Source: Glycine soja (lineage: Eukaryota > Streptophyta > Magnoliopsida > Fabales > Fabaceae). From it: a stretch of 64,000 nucleotides of DNA. Location of the stretch: NCBI RefSeq assembly GCF_004193775.1, contig NC_041005.1:13045741-13109740 (forward strand), written 5' to 3'. Below the pieces are notes generated by a model that worked only from the letters and a program-made list of their open reading frames with translations, was not told the DNA's origin and did not search any database. The position numbers and the translations under genes were made by a program. This document shows, piece after piece, positions 47,274 to 58,388 of this stretch (within the stretch, counting starts at the first letter, position 1; each line of letters begins with the position of its first letter).

Positions 47274-50200
47274 ATGGATAATGAAGAGGGCGTGCAGGAA
47301 CAGATGAAGGCCGATCTATCGGCCCTAAAAGATCAAATGGCTTCCATCTCGGAGGTCATGTTAAAACTCCAGAAAACTATAGAGGATAAAGCCACGGCAA
47401 CCGCCTCCAGTACAGTTAGGGAAGCGGAGCCGGTGCTGCAACCCGCCTTAAATCCGGGCCGAGACAGAAACACAGCAGTGTTTGGTCGAAGGTATAGCCC
47501 GCAAGCTTATCCTTATGGCTTGCCTCTGGACTTCACTCCCCGTGCCACCCCAGAAGATTTAAGCCAAGCCCCTACTTTCGAGGGGCAGCTCCAACCTTAT
47601 GACGACTATCCCGGGTAAGACGATGAGGAAGGAGATACCCATCTCGGTCCTCTGCTCCACCTCAAAGATCCGTCCCCCCATGAACTACCCCAACCGAACA
47701 TAGTCCGCCATATCCCAGCTTCACCTACACCCGTAAAAGAATCTGTTCCCGTCACGGAAGATAGGGGAAAGATTGAGGCGCTTGAAGAGAGGTTAAGAGC
47801 AGTCGAGGGCCTTGACAATTACCCATTCTCGGATTTGGCGGATTTATGTCTCGTGCCCAACATCGTCATCCCTCCCAAGTTCAAAGTACCGGACTTTGAT
47901 AAGTAAAAAGGGACGACATGTCCGAAAGGGCATCTCCGGATGTATTGCCGGAAGATGGGGGCGTATTTCGCGGACGAAAAGTTGTTGGTCCATTTCTTTC
48001 AAGACAGCTTGGCTAGAGCAGCTGTAGCATGGTATACCAATCTGGAAGCTTCCCAGATCCGATCATGGAAGGACTTGGCAACTGCCTTCATTAGGCAGTA
48101 CCAGTACAATACGGACATGGCTCCCGATCGGAACCAGCTTTAGAGTATGACTAAGCAAGAGCATGAGTCCATTAAGGAATATGCCCAAAGATGGAGAGAT
48201 CTCGCAGCCCAAGTCGTACCCCCCATGATGGAGAGGGAGATGATCACAATTATGGTAGATACGCTACCCACGTTCTACTATGAAAAACTGATAGGCTACA
48301 TGCTAGCTAACTTTGCGGATCTCGTCTTCGCCAGAGAAAGGATTGAATCCGGACTACGAAAAGGCAAGTTCAAATATGCTGCCAATATGGCCCCCAACAA
48401 CAACAGAAGAGCCCCAGTAGGGGGCGCGAGGAAAAAGGAAGGAGACGCCTACGCGGTCACCACCGCCGCGACGTGGATGAAAGCACCCCAAAATATCCAA
48501 AGCTCATACCAGCCCAATCCCCCAAATTTTTTAATCCGAGCCGGGAATTCCCTCCCGACTCAAGTGAAAGGACCACCCACAGCAGAAAGAGCGCCGGCCC
48601 AATGCACAGCTCCAGCCGCACCCCGGCCAGTTAATAATACAGCCCCCGGCGCGACCTATAAATATGCACAGCACCCGCCCCCGAAAGACAACTTCCCTCC
48701 TATTCCTATGGCATACTTCGAGTTATGGCCTTCATTATTGGAGAATCATTTGGTGGTGGCCATACCCGGGAAGGTCCTCTAGCCACCCTACCCCAAGTGG
48801 TATGACCCGGGTGCCAAGTGTGCGTACCATAGTGGAGTTCCCGGACACAACATTGACTCCTGTCTCCCGTTCAAATATAAGGTACGACACTTAATCAGTG
48901 CCAGTTGGCTATCGTTTCAAGAGGAAGGCCCAAATGTTAGAATCAACCCGCTAGCTAGTCATGGAGGGGCTAGCGTGAACACCGTCGAAGAAGATGGGCC
49001 ATCGCGGGCAAAGAGATTAGGAGAGGTAGCTACTTCTAGACGCCTCATCTATCAATCACTGCAAGCGGCATGCATGGTCTCCCGTGGCGGAGGCGAAAGG
49101 GACAAATGTTTGTTTCACCTCGGGGAATCGCACGACATGGAAACCTGTCCCGCGGTAGAAGAATTGCTTCAGCGGCTCATGGACTGGGGGCAGTTTGAAG
49201 TGTCCATAGGAGGGAGGGAAGAACCACAAATTTGCATGCAGTCGGAAGAGAAGAGGGTTCCTCTAACCCCCAAGGCCCTAGTGATATGTTTTACTAGAAA
49301 AGGGACCGACTCCACACCCATATACCCCCAGGCGGCGCCCAAACCAACACCATTTGCATATCAAAGTAATAAGGTCGTTCTGTGGAAGTATACCCCTCCT
49401 GCATCCAGCGAAAGAGTTGCAACCGAAGTGGACTCCCTATCAGCTAAAGTAACCAACATCACCGGCCTCAGTGGCGTAACCCGCAGTGGTCGGGTGTTCG
49501 CTTCCCCTCACCCGGTGGAATTGCCCTCCAAAGGGAAAGCGCCCATGGTCCAAGAGCCCACAGACATAGCCACCCCCTCGAAAGAAGTAGATCCTCCAGT
49601 GGCAAGAGGAGCTGAAAAGAAAGAAGGTCTTCAAGGAAAAACAGTGACTTTGGAAGAGGCCCATGAGTTCCTCCGCCTCATCCAACAAAGCGAGTTTAAG
49701 GTAGTTGAGCAACTGAATAAAACTCCAGCAAGGATCTCCTTGCTTGAACTACTCATAAACTCCGAGCCTCATCGTGCGCTGTTGATGAAAGTCCTTAACG
49801 ATGCCCATGTAGCACATGATATCTCAGTGGAGGGTTTCGAAGGCATCGTTAATCATATAACCACCAACAATTATATCGCGTTTGCGGAAGAAGAGATTCC
49901 GGTTGAGGGGAGAGGACACAACAAGGCTCTACATGTGTCGGTGAGATGTATGGACCACATTGTCGCAAAGGTACTTATCGACAATGGATCGAGTTTAAAT
50001 GTAATGCCGAAGACCACTTTGGAAAAGCTTCCTTTTAGTGCGTCACGTTTAAAACCGAGCTCGATGGTGGTGCGAGCCTTTGATGGTACTCGGCGGGAAG
50101 TGATGGGGGAAATCGACATTCCCATTCAGATAGGCCCCCACACTTGCAATGTGGTATTTCAAGTAATGGATATAAATCCCGCCTATAGCTGCCTCTTGGG

Positions 50201-50812
50201 AAGACCTTGGATTCATGCCCTGGGAGTGGTCCCTTCAACGATTCACCAGAAATTGAAGTTCGCAGTGGGTGGACTTTTAGTGATAGTGTTGGGTGAAGAG
50301 GATATGTTAGTGAGCTGCCCCTCCTCCGCACCGTACGTAGAAGCGGCGGAAGAATCATTGGAAACGGCTTTCCAATCCTTTGAGGTGGTGAGCTGCGCCT
50401 CTGTGGAACCAAGTCTGTCGCTACCTTCTCTCTCCAAAGCGGCCATAATGGTGGCGCTTGTTATGCTCAGGAACGGATTTGAGCCCGGAATGGGTCTAGG
50501 CAAGGACTGCCTCGGGAATGCCGACGTGGTTGATATCAAGGGAAATCCATACAAGTATGGATTAGGGTATGAACCCGGGATGTCGGGGAGGAGGAATGTG
50601 CCGTCAAGATTTCGGGCGGATAGGGTATGGCCCGGCCGTATTAGCCAGTGTTTCACCAGCGCTGGAATGGTGTCCGAGGAGGAGGTGGCCGCAATAGAAG
50701 AGGAGTTCCCTCAAGACTCACCAAGTTTTGTGCAACCATGCCACCCCGATTCCCAAGTGGGGAACTGGCGCGTGATAAGCCAGTCAGAAGTCTATACCAC
50801 TGATTCAATGTA
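47274..50812 (+). pseudogene. Ty3-gypsy gag-protease with G-patch-like segment
   Basis: A single frame from 47,274 to TAA 50,811, broken only by TAA 47,616-47,618, TAA 47,904-47,906, TAG 48,141-48,143 and TAG 48,780-48,782; no frameshift. Gag capsid blocks: LVHFFQDSLARAAVAWYTNL, the AFIRQYQYNTDMAPDR block, EYAQRWRDLAAQV. A knuckle-like CAYHSGVPGHNIDSC lies near 48,816-48,860 and CLFHLGESHDMETC near 49,108. Protease near 49,900-50,260 has LIDNGSSLNVMP (active Asp in DNGSS) and CLLGRPWIHALG. A G-patch-like GMGLGKDCLGN with MLRNGFEPG follows near 50,463-50,520. The frame passes into pol by splicing. Translation of a full product would fail at the stops. Confidence 0.9.
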
Positions 50813-50961
50813 ATTAGAGCCTATAGATTTCCTTTCTCTTTTGTTTTGTGAAACCTACCTTATTAAATAAACAAAGAGATCTTGTTTCATCTGTTCTTAC
50901 GGTTCCACCTTTTCTCATATCATTTTGCATGTTTTTGTTTCTTTTGTCTTGTTTGGTATAG
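50810..50961 (+). other. Short intron between protease and RT
   Basis: Donor AAT|GTAATT at 50,810 and acceptor TTTGGTATAG| at 50,961 enclose 152 bases, T-rich before the acceptor. Removing it joins codon position 2 to position 3, so the gag-pro frame enters the pol frame and the gag stop at 50,811 is skipped. A small intron here is a hallmark of Ogre elements. Unspliced RNA would yield gag-pro only, so splicing may set the product ratio. Confidence 0.75.
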
Positions 50962-53900
50962 ATATGAGGGTCGATTCTTTGAGGATCCTAACAACGAGGG
51001 TTTGACAATCGATTTCGATCGAGATATAAGCCAAACGATAAACGAGGAAGAGGAAGAGGATGTCCTGTCGCCAGAGTTAGAGAGGTTGGTCGCTCAGGAA
51101 GAACGTGAAATGAAGCCTCACCAAGAAGAAACCGAATTGGTAAACTTAGGGACCACAGAGGAAAATAAAGAAGTAAAGGTAGGAACCGGTATGACCGCGC
51201 CTATCCGCCAAGGCTTGATAACCCTTCTTGAAGAGTATCAAGATGTCTTTGCATGGTCATATCAAGACATGCCCGGTCTGGATTCCGACATTGTGCAGCA
51301 TAAGTTTCCTTTGAATCCTGGGTCTTCCCCGGTTAAGCAAAAGTTACGAAGAATGAAACCTGAGATGTCTTTAAAAATTAAAGAAGAAGTAAGGAAGTAG
51401 TTCGATGCAGGTTTCTTAGCTGTGGCGCGGTACCCGGAGTGGATGGCCAACATTGTCCCAGTCCCGAAAAAGGACGGCAAGGTTCGAATGTGTGTAGACT
51501 ACCGGGACTTGAACCGAGCCAGTCCTAAAGATAATTTTCCCCTGCCACACATTGATATATTGGTAGATAATACAGCCAAATTTGCCCTTTTCTCATTTAT
51601 GGATGGTTTCTCGGGGTATAATCAAATAAAGATGGCACCCGAAGATGTAGAGAAAACCACTTTCGTCACCCTATGGGGAACATTCTGCTATAAAGTGATG
51701 GCCTTCGGGCTGAAAAATGCTGGGGCAACCTATCAGCGTGCCATGGTGGCGTTGTTCCATGATATGATGCATAAGGAAATAGAGGTCTACGTAGATGACA
51801 TGATTGTCAAGTCTCGGACTGAGGACGAGCACCTTGTCAATCTGCGTAAACTGTTTGGAAGGTTACGGAAATACCAATTAAAACTAAACCTAACCAAATG
51901 CACCTTTGGGGTGAAGTCGGGGAAGCTGTTAGGATTTATCGTAAGTCAGAAAGGGATAGAGATAGATCCCGAGAAAGTGAAGGCCATCCTTGAAATGCCG
52001 GAACCACGCACGGAGAAGCATGTTCGGGGGTTTTTGGGCAGGTTGAATTATATCGCGAGATTTATCTCGCAACTCACCCCTACCTGTGAGCCCATTTTTA
52101 AGCTATTACGTAAGAACCAGGCGGTCCTGTGGAACAGTGATTGCAAAGAGGCCTTCGAGAAGATCAAACAGAGTCTCACAAATCCCCCGGTGCTCATGCC
52201 ACCTGTAACAGGAAGACCTCTTTTCCTGTACATGACCGTGTTGGACGAGTCTATGGGGTGCGTGTTGGGTCAGCATGATGATTTTGGGAAAAAGGAGCAA
52301 GCCATCTACTATCTGAGCAAGAAGTTTACCGCATGTGAGATGAATTACTCAATGCTAGAAAGGACGTGTTGGGCTCTGGTATGGGCATCACATCGGCTTA
52401 GGCAGTACATGCTCAGCCATACCACGTGGCTTATTTCCAAAATGGATCCCATGAAATACATCTTTGAAAAATCGGCCCTCACGGGACGAATCGCTAGGTG
52501 GCAGGTACTATTATCTGAATTCGATATCGTTTACGTCACCCAAAAGTCGATAAAGGGAAGTGCCTTAGCGGATTATTTGGCCCAACAACCCCTCCAGGAT
52601 TATCGGCCGATGCACCCCGAGTTCCCAAATGAAGATATCATGGCCCTGTTTGAAGAGAAGCGGACGCACGAGGACATAGACAAATGGATTGTTTGCTTCG
52701 ATGGGGCATCTAATGCTTTGGGCCACGGAGTAGGGGCAGTCCTTGTATCCCCGGATGATCAGTGTATTCCTTTCACAGCTAGGCTAGGTTTTGATTGTAC
52801 CAACAATATGGCCAAGTATGAAGCATGCGCCCTCGGGGTTCATGCGGCCATTGATTTTGATGTAAAACTACTCTAGGTGTATGGAGACTCAGCTTTGGTG
52901 ATACGCCAGTTGAAAGGAGAATGGGAAACTAGGGATCCGAAGTTGATACCCTATCAAACTCACATTTTGAGGTTAGCCAAGTACTTTGACGACATTTCCT
53001 TCCACCACATACCTCGGGAAGAGAATCAAATGGCTGATGCGTTAGCCACCTTGGCATCCATGTTTCAACTTGCCCCACATGGGAAACTATGGTATTTCGA
53101 CATCAAACAGTATGTCGAGAACAAAGAATACCCACCAGGAATTTCTGACAATGACAAAAGGACGTTGAGGAGATTGGCTACTGATTTCTTTGTAAGCGGT
53201 ACCATCCTGTACAAACGAAACCACGACATGACCCTCCTACGATGCATAGATGCCAAAGAGGCGAACTTCATGATTGAGGAGATCCACGAGGGTTCCTTTG
53301 GGACACATGCCAATGGGCATGCTATGGCCAGAAAAATCCTTAGGGCCGGTTACTATTGGCTCACCATGGAAAGCGATTGTTGCGCTCATGTAAGGAAATG
53401 TCATAAATGTCAGGCATACGCGGACAATGTCAATGTTCCACCACATCCTCTGAAAGTTATGTCCACCCCTTGGCCTTTTTCCATGTGGGGAATAGATGTC
53501 ATTGGGGCCATCGAACCCAAAGCATCGAATGGTCCCCACTTCATTCTGGTGGCGATAGATTACTTCACCAAATGGGTCGAAGCAGCTTCTTATACTAATG
53601 TCACAAGGAATGTGGTAGTTAGATTCATAAAGAAGGAGTTGATTTGTCGATACGGACTCCCCAGGAAGATCATTACTGACAATGGCACCAATCTGAACAA
53701 TAAGATGATGCAGGAGATGTGCGAAGACTTCAAGATCCAGCATCATAACTCTACCCCTTATCGGCCAAAGATGAATGGAGCTGTAGAGGCTGCGAATAAG
53801 AATATTAAGAAGATTGTTCAAAAGATGACAGTGTCATACAAAGATTGGCATGAGATGTTGCCTTTCGCCCTGCACGGATATAGAACCTCGGTACGAACTT

Positions 53901-54337
53901 CTACTGGGGCAACACCGTATTCCTTAGTTTATGGGATGGAAGCAGTACTCCCGTTTGAGGTGGAAGTTCCTTCTACGAGGATAATAGCAGAATCCGGCCT
54001 AGAAGAGTCGGAATGGGCTTAAGCACGCTACGACCAACTCAACCTCATTGACGGTAAGCGTTTGACAGCCATCAGCCATGGGCGTCTATATCAACGAAGA
54101 GTAAAGAACGCATTCGACAAGAAGGTACATCCGCGCAAGTTCAACGAGGGGGACCTCGTGCTGAAAAAGATGTCCCACGCTGTTAAGGATAGTCGAGGCA
54201 AGTGGGCCCCGAATTATGAAGGACCTTTCGTGGTGAAAAGAGCTTTTTCTGGGGGTGCTCTGATACTCACCAACATGGATGGCGAGGAGTTGCCCTCGCC
54301 CGTGAACTCCGATGTAGTTAAACGATATTACGCTTGA
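50962..54337 (+). pseudogene. Ty3-gypsy pol (RT-RNaseH-aRNaseH-integrase)
   Basis: One frame broken only by TAG 51,398-51,400, TAG 52,874-52,876 and TAA 54,020-54,022. RT (about 51,430-52,000) has VPVPKKDGKVRMCVDYRDLN, AFGLKNAGATYQRAM and the YVDD box (EVYVDDMIVKS, about 51,785). The first RNase H follows (FLYMTVLDESMG... near 52,225). A second RNase H with FDGASNALGHGVGAVLVSP (52,695) continues past the stop (VYGDSALVIRQLKGEW) to EENQMADALATLAS. Integrase has an HHCC finger (THANGHA...CHKCQAYAD, ends 53,425) and a D-D-E core with all three acids (GIDVIG, TDNGT, NGAVEAAN); its C-terminal part lies after the last stop. Catalytic residues are intact, so damage is limited to the stops. Confidence 0.92.
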
Positions 54338-55050
54338 AGTCTGGGGCAATCGAGAGGACCGTTGCATGTTTTTTATTTCTGAGTTTTTGTCGTTCTTCTT
54401 GGTTTCCTCTAGGGATTCCCATTCACTGTATTTGTCTCGTTTCTTTGAAAAGAAAAGATGGGCGAGGTTTCAGTCCTCCCTTTGGTTTCAAACCTTGTGT
54501 TTTAGATTTGTTATAACTTGAGCCCTCTTCGCTCGGTGTATGGGGTGCCCCAAACGCTTATTTAAAATTGAATCTAACCATTCTTCACTAAAATAAAATC
54601 ATCACATTAGGAACATTCATACATGCACATGCACATGCACATGCATATCTTGTGATAGTAAGGAGCAGAGTCGTCTCAGGCCACGGTCAGAAGTCAAGAC
54701 GAGTCAATGGCAGAAATCAACCAAGGTAAGACGATGACCGGTCACGATTGGCCGCAAATTATTTGTCTCCTACTTGCAGGTACTTAGGGATGGAGGCAAA
54801 TGGAGGATAGGATCGCGACCGACCGATCGTTGCCCCTTCCCGGCGCTAAACAAGCGGAGAACGTCGCTGCAAGGCAGCCCAGTATCCTTTGCATTCGCAG
54901 TTTTCTTTTACTATTGTTTGTTTTAAATGAGTAATCGACACCTAATTCTAATTTAAGTAGGTTCAAGTGGGCAAATGCTAACCCATAAGGAAGGAGGGGA
55001 CATGGTTAATGTTCCCCTTTAAAAAAAAAAAAAAGAAATAAAAAGTACAG
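54338..55050 (+). other. Spacer after integrase
   Basis: Non-coding. Contains a (CATGCA)n-like run at about 54,623-54,650 and an A-run at 55,021-55,034. The reading at 54,334-54,516 has no family features. Confidence 0.55.
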
Positions 55051-55054
55051 GTTA

Positions 55055-55089
55055 GCTCGCCTGGGCGAGCTGAGCTCGCCTGGGCGAGC
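55055..55089. repeat. Twin GC-rich palindromes
   Basis: GCTCGCCTGGGCGAGC occurs at 55,055-55,070 and 55,074-55,089, separated by TGA. Each is a 7-bp perfect stem around a TG centre. They lie 15 bases upstream of a TATA box. Confidence 0.9.
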
Positions 55090-55104
55090 AACCCTTTACG
55101 AAAA

Positions 55105-55110
55105 TATAAA
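55105..55110 (+). promoter_or_regulatory. TATA box of the extra 3' ORF
   Basis: TATAAA in the context AAAATATAAAGGGG lies 154 bases before the ATG at 55,264. The region between is C-rich and A-rich like a plant 5' UTR. The element may transcribe this ORF separately from the LTR. Confidence 0.55.
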
Positions 55111-55263
55111 GGGGTGGAGGGGGAACGTTTTCTTCACCCAAAACTCTTCCCCCTCACTTCAAAAACCCCCAAGCTCACGGGAACTACGAGAACAGCAGCC
55201 CCCAAGCTTCCGTTGTTGAGTTTTTGCTTCCCTTTTCACGCTTTAATTCACTCCCCACAAGAG

Positions 55264-56524
55264 ATGGCCCCGAGGAAACTTGCCTCAAAGAGATCCAGGA
55301 AGGATAAAGCGGCCGAAGGAACCAGTTCCGCTCCCGAGTATAACAGTCACCGCTTTAGGAGCGCTGAACACCAGCAGCGCTTCGAGGCCATCAAGGGATG
55401 GTCATTTCTCCGGGAGCGACGCGTCCAGCTCAGGGACGACGAGTATACCGATTTCCAGGAGAAGATAGTTCGCCGACGGTGGGCATCACTGGTTACCCCC
55501 ATGGCCAAGTTCGATCCAGACATAGTCCTCAAATTTTATGCCAATGCTTGGCCTACAGAGGAGGGCGTGCGAGATATGAGGTCTTGGGTAACGGGTCAGT
55601 GGATCCCGTTTGATGCAGATGCTATCAGCCAGTTCCTGGGATATCCTTTAGTGCTGGAAGAGGGTCAGGAGTGCGAGTATGGCCAGAGGAGGAACCGGTC
55701 CGATGGGTTCGATGAAGAGGCCATCACCCATTTGCTATGTATACCGGGGCAGGATTTTGCCCGGACTGCTGCCAGGAGACGGGTTCGGATCATGCGCACC
55801 AACATGACCACCCTGACTCAGATCTGGATGACTTTGCTGCTCAGCAACATCCAGCCCAGCGATCATAATTCCGACCTCCCCCTTTCGAAGTGTCAGCTGG
55901 TGTATGCCATCCTGACACGGATGAGCATTCACGTGGCTCAGTTAGTGGCTAATGCCATCTATCTATTTGCAGGTATGGCGCCTACCAGGCACCCTCTGGA
56001 CCCGGATAAGTCCAACAGGGCCCTGGGATTTCCCGCCTTGATCACAGGACTCTGCCAGTCGTTTGGAGTCCCCGTCGCACCTAGCAAGGTGATTCGGCCG
56101 CCCATCACCCGAGCTTTTTATTGAGAAGTATTGCACACAGAGACAGGCCCAGGGGGATGCTCCGCAGGCCACAGACGCGCCGCCACCTCATCAGGCTGGT
56201 CCAGCCGGATCGTTTGATACGGAGCAGTATTTGTGGCATTTGGTTCGCCAGCAGGTGGCCAACCACCGGGCTCATGTACAAACTCATGATTGTCTTTACC
56301 AGATGAGCCTCAGCCTACAGAGCCAGGGTTTTACTTCTCTTCCGTGCCCTACTCCGGACCAGTTCAGGGCAGAGGTCGCATGGCCTGGAGATTGGCCTGA
56401 GGCCCGGGCAGGAGAGGCGCCAGTAGAGGCACCAGCAGAGGCTCCCGACGAGGCAGATGAGGCCCGCGAGGACGAGGAGATGACCGATTTACTTGATTTC
56501 TTAGGAGGGAGCGGGGCCACATGA
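55264..56524 (+). pseudogene. Extra sense ORF after integrase (putative plant transposon protein domain)
   Basis: ATG 55,264 in the good context GAGATGGCC opens MAPRKLASKRSRKDKAAEG, a basic start like a nuclear signal, then a globular domain with FEAIKGWSFLRERRVQL, FYANAWPTEEGVRDMRSWV, IPFDADAISQFLGYPL and RALGFPALITGLCQSFGVP. I match this to the 'putative plant transposon protein' domain (PF20167 type), related to ORF1-type mobile domains. A T-run of five at 56,115-56,119 shifts the frame and gives TGA at 56,122-56,124; the next frame continues as the expected tail (HLVRQQVANHRAHVQTHD, Pro/Ala/Glu-rich end, DDLLDFLGG-like MTDLLDFLGGSGAT) to TGA 56,522-56,524. One single-base indel is the only break. 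The longer start at 55,114 is a GTG shadow. Confidence 0.75.
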
Positions 56525-58388
56525 TTGGGAGATCCCTTGATCCATATTTCTTTTTGTTTCCATTTTTCATGTTATATATTTTTGTTTGACTAAGGGACTA
56601 ACGTTTGTTTCATGTTGATTGACTTTTGTTTTGTACATACATATCGTTTGAGTTGTTACGTCGGTACTTGTTTCATTGTTGTCAATAATGTTTGTTGAAA
56701 TTCCGGGACCGTGTAAAGTTTTTCATTTAGGAACGTCGTCCTAAAAAATAAAATGAACCAAAAATCCTAATAAAAAGAAAGAAGCGTTGTGAATAAAATG
56801 TCTGCGTATACAAAGAAAAAGGAAAGTGTGTATAAAAGGATTTTTTTGTGTGTAAATGATGCGTGGAAAGGAATTCTTGTGTGTGTGAGCAACGAGTGTA
56901 TATGAAGAAAATTTTGTATGAACCATAAGTGTGTGTTGGGAAAAATGAAGAAATCTTTGAACGTAAATAGGGTTTGTATAGAGACCGTGTGATGTAAAGA
57001 GAAAGAGTTCCAATGTGTGTACAGAAAACGTTTTTCATGTATAACAATATAGATGTACAAAGAAAGGTTTTCCTCATAAAGGACCACATGTGTATAATTT
57101 TGTGAATGAAACAAAAAGGAAAAAGAAAGAAAGACCGTGAAGGTCGACATGTTATAGTTAAGAAGTATAAATCATTCGTAAAGAGCAAATGTATCTTCTG
57201 GAAACAAGGGACTGATGCTAAGAGTTTATTTTCCGGAATAACCGAGATAAGAATGGATGAATTCATTGAACTGATAAAAGAACATAATTGGGAAACGTTG
57301 GGTCTGTTAATGTAAATTCCCAATCGTAGTATCACAATGCCATGAACAGGATGCTTGAGTGCCCACCTAGCTATAGCCATGACTAATTTTGCACGTTGTT
57401 TTCAAATCATCATTGTCACGCATGCCTTATGGAATAATATGGAAGTTCGGCCCGAAATCGACACCTTGACACCCAAATTTGTTTCGCCCCAGATATCAAG
57501 ATTGGGGTTCCCGCGATAAAAGACCCCATTGAAACACAACCTTAGACCTTTTGAACCTTGGCCTATAAAAAGAATCCTCATTCTTTCCCCCGAAGCAAAG
57601 GACAGCGGAATCTCCTCAAGGGAGAGCGAATAGAGTGCTAAAACCCGATTTCCCAAAGAAAGGGATGGGGGAAGGAGAAGTGAAAAAAAAAAGAAGGAAG
57701 AAATGGAAAGAAAGAAAAGAAAAAGATGAAAATAAAGAAAAGAACAAAAGAAAGAAAAGGAAGGATTCCCGATCAAAGATCGAAAGGAAGTGAAAAGGGA
57801 AAAGAAGCAATTCTCGATCAATAAAAGAAAGAGGACAGAAATTCTTCAAGCCAGATAAATTTTCGGCAAGGTAGGTGACTGTTGGCAAAGGAAAGCCCAT
57901 TTTTGGTGATTCTTCCTTTCAGATTGCCACTCAAAATCATTCTCGACTGGCGATATCCCACCCCACATGAACAAAGAGGAAAAGACCAAAACACCCAGTT
58001 TCCTCTCTAAAAACCCTACCCTCGAGAAAATCCTATTAGTCCGTGATCGTACGTTTGATCTTTGATTCCATAGGAAGTCGTGTGCAAAATAGAGTCATGG
58101 TGCAGTTATGGTTTGGGAATAGGATAAAACACTTGCCTTGTGAGTTTTATACACTATGAGTGATTTATTTTAAGCTTAGCCCAATGTTTCCCCTGCATGT
58201 TCATTTAAAAGCTAAAAGTTGACGTCCTGCCCTTCATTCTCGGTTACAAGGAAGATTACCCTTGGCACAAGTATACTGTTTCTCTCAGATATGGTGCTCT
58301 CACAAATGATTTATTTTTCTTTACAAAAAGCATGTTTGCCTTTCAGGTGGAAAAACCCGGTGGACCGTTCGGTCCCGCCAACCACTTT
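56525..58388 (+). other. 3' untranslated region of the gypsy element before the array
   Basis: No credible ORF. 56,760-57,120 is rich in GTGTGT and AAAGAAAA; 57,655-57,850 is almost pure purine (AAG/GAA runs), which may act as an internal polypurine tract; 57,565-57,573 holds a TATAAAAAG. The minus-strand readings at 56,727-57,900 are Phe/Ser-rich shadows of the purine tracts. Confidence 0.6.

Noticed and set aside
56727..57900. Minus-strand Phe/Ser/His-rich membrane proteins
   Set aside because: They are translations of purine-rich, low-complexity tracts read on the opposite strand in the 3' untranslated region of the gypsy element.
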